A stretch of DNA of 17,857 bases from Clostridiales bacterium (GTDB lineage: Bacteria; Bacillota; Clostridia; Oscillospirales; CAG-382): assembly GCA_003452915.1 (NCBI GenBank), contig DMMZ01000034.1, positions 1-17,857 on the forward strand, in the 5' to 3' direction. Every line of letters starts with the position of its first letter. Position 1 is the stretch's first letter. The notes beneath the pieces are model-generated. The model did no database searches and was not told where the DNA came from. It saw only the letters and a program-made list of their open reading frames with translations. The translations under genes and the position numbers were made by a program. Shown one piece after another: positions 14,737 through 17,857 of this stretch.

Positions 14737-15660
14737 TTATTTAACTCCATTTTTAGTGTCAAAAAAAGCCTGAACAAATTGTTCAGCATTAAAAGGCTGG
14801 AGGTCGTCAATAGATTCCCCGACACCGATATATTTTACAGGAATACCAAGCTCTCTTTTAATTGAAAGTATAATACCGCCCTTAGCCGTCCCATCAAGTT
14901 TTGTAAGCACAATTCCGCTTATGTTAGCAGCTTTCCTAAATTCTTTTGCTTGAATCAATGCATTTTGACCTGTGGAAGCATCAAGGACTAATAACGTTTC
15001 TCTCGAACCATTTGGTAACTCTCTATCGATAACTCTGTTAATTTTTGCAAGCTCATCCAACAGGTTCTTTTTGTTATGCAATCTTCCTGCTGTATCAACT
15101 ATTAAAACATCTATCCCCTGCTTTTTAGCTGCACTCAAAGCATCAAAAACAACTGCCGCAGGGTCAGCACCCTCACCCTGTCTGATTAATGGCACATTCG
15201 AACGGTTTGCCCATATCTCAAGTTGATCAATCGCAGCAGCACGGAAGGTATCGGCGGCGGCAAGCATAACCTTTTTACCATCCTTCTTTAAATTAGCTGA
15301 AATTTTACCTATCGAGGTGGTTTTTCCTACACCGTTAACTCCTATTACAAGTATTACTGAAAGCTCGCTGCCTATATTAAGTGGTTCGCCATTACCTACT
15401 GTTTCTTTTAGTATTTCTATAAACTCGTTTCTTGCCGCTGAGGTTTCCTTTATCTTTTTTTCTTTTAAAACAGCTTTTAATTTTTCAACTATTTCTTGAG
15501 AACTTCCTGCTCCAACATCCGCCATAATCAGAAGGTCGCATAGCTCTTCGTAAAAATCGTCATCTACCTTATCATATGAGGAAAATAGATTATCTATCGG
15601 TGCAAGCAGCACCTCTTTTGTTTTTTGTAGTCCTGCTTTTAATTTATCAAAAAAACCCAT
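14737..15660 (-). CDS. ftsY: Signal recognition particle receptor FtsY
   Basis: SRP receptor GTPase that docks ribosome-SRP complexes at the membrane. 307 residues, the short form with the NG domains and no acidic N-terminal extension. N-domain helices occupy about 1-95, with LLIMADVG (43-50). GTPase motifs: GVNGVGKT (107-114), DTFRAAA (137-143), DTAGR (189-193), TKLDG (253-257) and KYIGVGE (276-282). The ATG at 15660 overlaps the smc stop by one base (TAATG), with AAAGGAG inside smc. The smc-ftsY pairing is widespread in Firmicutes. Confidence 0.98.
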   Translation of the reverse strand: MGFFDKLKAGLQKTKEVLLAPIDNLFSSYDKVDDDFYEELCDLLIMADVGAGSSQEIVEKLKAVLKEKKIKETSAARNEFIEILKETVGNGEPLNIGSELSVILVIGVNGVGKTTSIGKISANLKKDGKKVMLAAADTFRAAAIDQLEIWANRSNVPLIRQGEGADPAAVVFDALSAAKKQGIDVLIVDTAGRLHNKKNLLDELAKINRVIDRELPNGSRETLLVLDASTGQNALIQAKEFRKAANISGIVLTKLDGTAKGGIILSIKRELGIPVKYIGVGESIDDLQPFNAEQFVQAFFDTKNGVK

Positions 15661-17857
15661 TAGTTAATGAACTCCTTTATGTTGTCCTTAAGCATTGAAA
15701 TATTAAGCTTAATATAATCGGAAACACCTTTTTGATGCATGGTAATTCCGTAAAGTGTATCTGCACGCTCCATTGTTCCTCTGCGGTGAGTTATCAAAAT
15801 ATATTGCGTTTTATCACTATTCTCCCTGACATAATCCGCAAATTTGGTTAGATTTATATCATCAAGTGCACTCTCAATTTCGTCAAAAATACAGAACGGC
15901 GCAGGATTGATTTTTTGCAGAGCAAGATACAGCGCAATAGCCGCAAAGGATTGCTCTCCGCCTGATAAAAGCGAGATACTTCGTACACTTTTTCCCGGTG
16001 GTTTAAGAATTATATCTATTCCACATTCAAGCGGCTGTTCTGGATCGGCAAGCTCAATGTATGCACTACCTCCACCAAATAACCTTAAAAACACAGAACC
16101 GAATTCCTTGTTTATCTTTTCAAAGCAATCTATAAAGGTCTGCTTCATCTCCTGATTTAACTTTGTTATAGCAGTATCTAGGCTTCTGCGTGACTTATTA
16201 AGGTCCTCGGTCTGAGCGGTAAGAAAATCATAACGTTCCTTTTCTTGTCTGTACTCTTCAACAGCATTTACATTAATACTTCCCATTGCTTTTATTCGGC
16301 TCTTTAATGATGCTAAACGCGTCTGAGCTTTTTCCAATTTATTTTCAGACAACCTGAATGGCATTGCAGCCGAATAGGTAAGCTCATATTCGTCCCAAAG
16401 CTTGGAAGATATATCCTCATAATCGCTGTTAAACTTAGCTTGCTTGGATTCGAGAGAAGTATAACGTCTGAACGCATCCTCTTTATCCGCTTGTGCTTGC
16501 TTTAAGGCTATACGGATATCATTATTCTCTTTTTCTTTATTTTCTCTGCCTAAGAGAAGTTTTTGCATTTGCTCGTCAAAAGCTTTCAGCTCTTCAAAAA
16601 CCTTACTTTTTTCTTCTTCAATTATTGTAATTTCGTTTTCACAGGCAGTTATATCCGATAATGCTTTTTCGCAAGAAACTTTCAGTTCGGTTATTCTCTT
16701 TTTAAATCCTGTTTTTCGCTCTGTAAACTGCCTTACCTGTTCGTTTTTTCTTTCGAAACCGGAACGCTTTTCTTGTAGTAAAAGTCTGTCGGTGTTTAAT
16801 TTTTCGTATATTGTTTCTTCATCTTTTCTTGCTGTTTCAACGTTAAACTTAATTTCTGTTAAAAGCAATTTTGTCGCAGTTAATTTTTCCTCATCCACTT
16901 TAACAGAAAGCACGAATTCTTCTTTTTGTTGTAGAAGGCCTAAAAGCCTTGTGTCGTCCTCGTTTTTTCCGGAAATAAGGCTTTCCTTCCGCTTTTTCTC
17001 TTCTTCAAGCCGAATCAAGAGCATATTTTTATCAGCTAACACCATGTCAAGAGTATTTTTTTGTTCGGTTATAGATAATTCCTTAGTAGAAATTAAATCC
17101 ATTGCTTCTATGATCTTTTTTTGAAGGGAAGCAGATTCTCTTTCAATATTCAGAAGTGAAGTGTTCTTTTGTTTAATATCTACAGACAAACGCTCGATAT
17201 CTATTACACGAGTAAGTAAACCGACTTTTTTTGCCGAGGAACCACCAGTAAAACTTCCGCCCGGGTTAATAACCTGACCATCACAGGTAACGGTTTTTAT
17301 TTTGTAACCACTTTTACCTGCAATTTTGATTGCAGCGTCAATATCGGTTGCGATTACTGTTCTACCCAGAAGGTCATCAATTATTCCTTCATATTTTTTG
17401 TCGAACTTGGCAAGGTCGGAAGCGATACCGATAAATCCGGGAATGTTTTTTATATCCTCGATATCGCATCTTCTGCCCTTAACTGTTGTCAACGGAAGAA
17501 AGGTTGCTCTGCCGAGTTTATTTTCTTTAAGATATTCAATAGCCGCTTTTGCATCATCCTCACACTCAACAATAATAAATTGAACGGAAGCCGCAAGAGC
17601 GGTTTCGAGTGCGATAACATATTCACCTTCGGTTGACATTATCGACGAAATTGTTCCATGTAAGGTTATCGATTTACCGTTTTTAGTAATTTTCCCTTTC
17701 TTTGTATCGGAAATTATGCTTCTAACACTCTCGGAATAACCCTCGAATAGCTGTTCCATCCTTGTCAGGTGCTCTCGTTTTTGTTCATCGGCTGCTAGAG
17801 CTAAACGAGATGCAACAATATCTTCTCTGATTTTTTCGTTGTACTTTCGCAGTTCGG
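15660..17857 (-). CDS. smc: Chromosome partition protein SMC, partial (N-terminal part outside window)
   Basis: ATPase core of the bacterial condensin. The visible 732 codons continue open to the right edge (upstream codons read ELRKYNEKIREDI...), so the ATG at 17759 is internal and roughly 450 N-terminal residues, with Walker A, are missing. Visible parts: the end of the first coiled coil; the hinge (about 17660-17205), with the conserved Gly-rich NPGGSFTGGS; the returning coiled coil, rich in Glu/Lys/Leu; and the C-terminal ATPase half with the signature LLSGGEQS (DNA about 15971) and Walker B FCIFDEIE, then ITHRRGTM. Signature LSGGEQ instead of the Bacillus LSGGER resembles clostridial SMC. 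Overlaps ftsY by one base. Confidence 0.97.
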   Translation of the reverse strand, partial: ELRKYNEKIREDIVASRLALAADEQKREHLTRMEQLFEGYSESVRSIISDTKKGKITKNGKSITLHGTISSIMSTEGEYVIALETALAASVQFIIVECEDDAKAAIEYLKENKLGRATFLPLTTVKGRRCDIEDIKNIPGFIGIASDLAKFDKKYEGIIDDLLGRTVIATDIDAAIKIAGKSGYKIKTVTCDGQVINPGGSFTGGSSAKKVGLLTRVIDIERLSVDIKQKNTSLLNIERESASLQKKIIEAMDLISTKELSITEQKNTLDMVLADKNMLLIRLEEEKKRKESLISGKNEDDTRLLGLLQQKEEFVLSVKVDEEKLTATKLLLTEIKFNVETARKDEETIYEKLNTDRLLLQEKRSGFERKNEQVRQFTERKTGFKKRITELKVSCEKALSDITACENEITIIEEEKSKVFEELKAFDEQMQKLLLGRENKEKENNDIRIALKQAQADKEDAFRRYTSLESKQAKFNSDYEDISSKLWDEYELTYSAAMPFRLSENKLEKAQTRLASLKSRIKAMGSINVNAVEEYRQEKERYDFLTAQTEDLNKSRRSLDTAITKLNQEMKQTFIDCFEKINKEFGSVFLRLFGGGSAYIELADPEQPLECGIDIILKPPGKSVRSISLLSGGEQSFAAIALYLALQKINPAPFCIFDEIESALDDINLTKFADYVRENSDKTQYILITHRRGTMERADTLYGITMHQKGVSDYIKLNISMLKDNIKEFIN

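Noticed and set aside
1..17857. A new defence, mobile or secondary-metabolite system
   Set aside because: Every gene belongs to a known housekeeping or sporulation family with co-directional, tightly packed order. No transposase, integrase, repeats with spacers or unknown gene cluster is present.

Overview
The window is a dense run of bacterial housekeeping genes, all on the minus strand, so transcription runs from high to low coordinates. AT-rich coding sequence, Shine-Dalgarno sites of the AGGAG type, several TTG/GTG starts, the sporulation genes yabP and yabQ, and the conserved block yabM-mazG-(hup)-rqcP-yabP-yabQ-divIC point to an endospore-forming Clostridia-type Firmicute. The SMC signature (LSGGEQ, then FDEIESALDD) looks like clostridial SMC proteins, and an Oscillospirales/Ruminococcaceae-like host is my best guess from memory of the families.

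In transcription order: (1) 17857-14129, smc (5' part outside the window), ftsY and rdgB, with stop/start overlaps or gaps of a few bases: chromosome condensation, SRP receptor and nucleotide-pool cleaning. (2) 14132-7463, a new promoter, then cdaA, cdaR, recJ and rel: c-di-AMP synthesis with its membrane regulator, a DHH exonuclease, and the bifunctional (p)ppGpp enzyme. (3) 7462-7286, a 177-base gap unusually rich in inverted repeats. (4) 7285-1888, dtd, hemZ, a uridine-kinase-like gene, a SpoVB/MurJ-type flippase and mazG: D-aminoacyl-tRNA proofreading, a HemZ-type radical SAM protein, nucleoside phosphorylation, a lipid-linked precursor transporter and NTP pyrophosphohydrolase. (5) 1887-1149, a hairpin and a strong sigma-A-type promoter, hup (HU), a perfect GC-rich hairpin, and rqcP. 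(6) 1148-1, a probable mother-cell (sigma-E-like) promoter, yabP, yabQ and the start of divIC/ftsB, which runs off the left edge.

Besides the partial genes at the edges, every gene is intact by eye and none is clearly foreign. I see no tRNA, rRNA, CRISPR array, insertion sequence, phage gene or defence system. I did not find a new multigene system. The most interesting signals are regulatory or small: the sigma-E-like promoter overlapping a perfect 16-base palindrome, the structured rel-dtd gap with mutually exclusive hairpins, the A11 tract inside the hup promoter spacer, and two substitutions in the signature motifs of Dtd.
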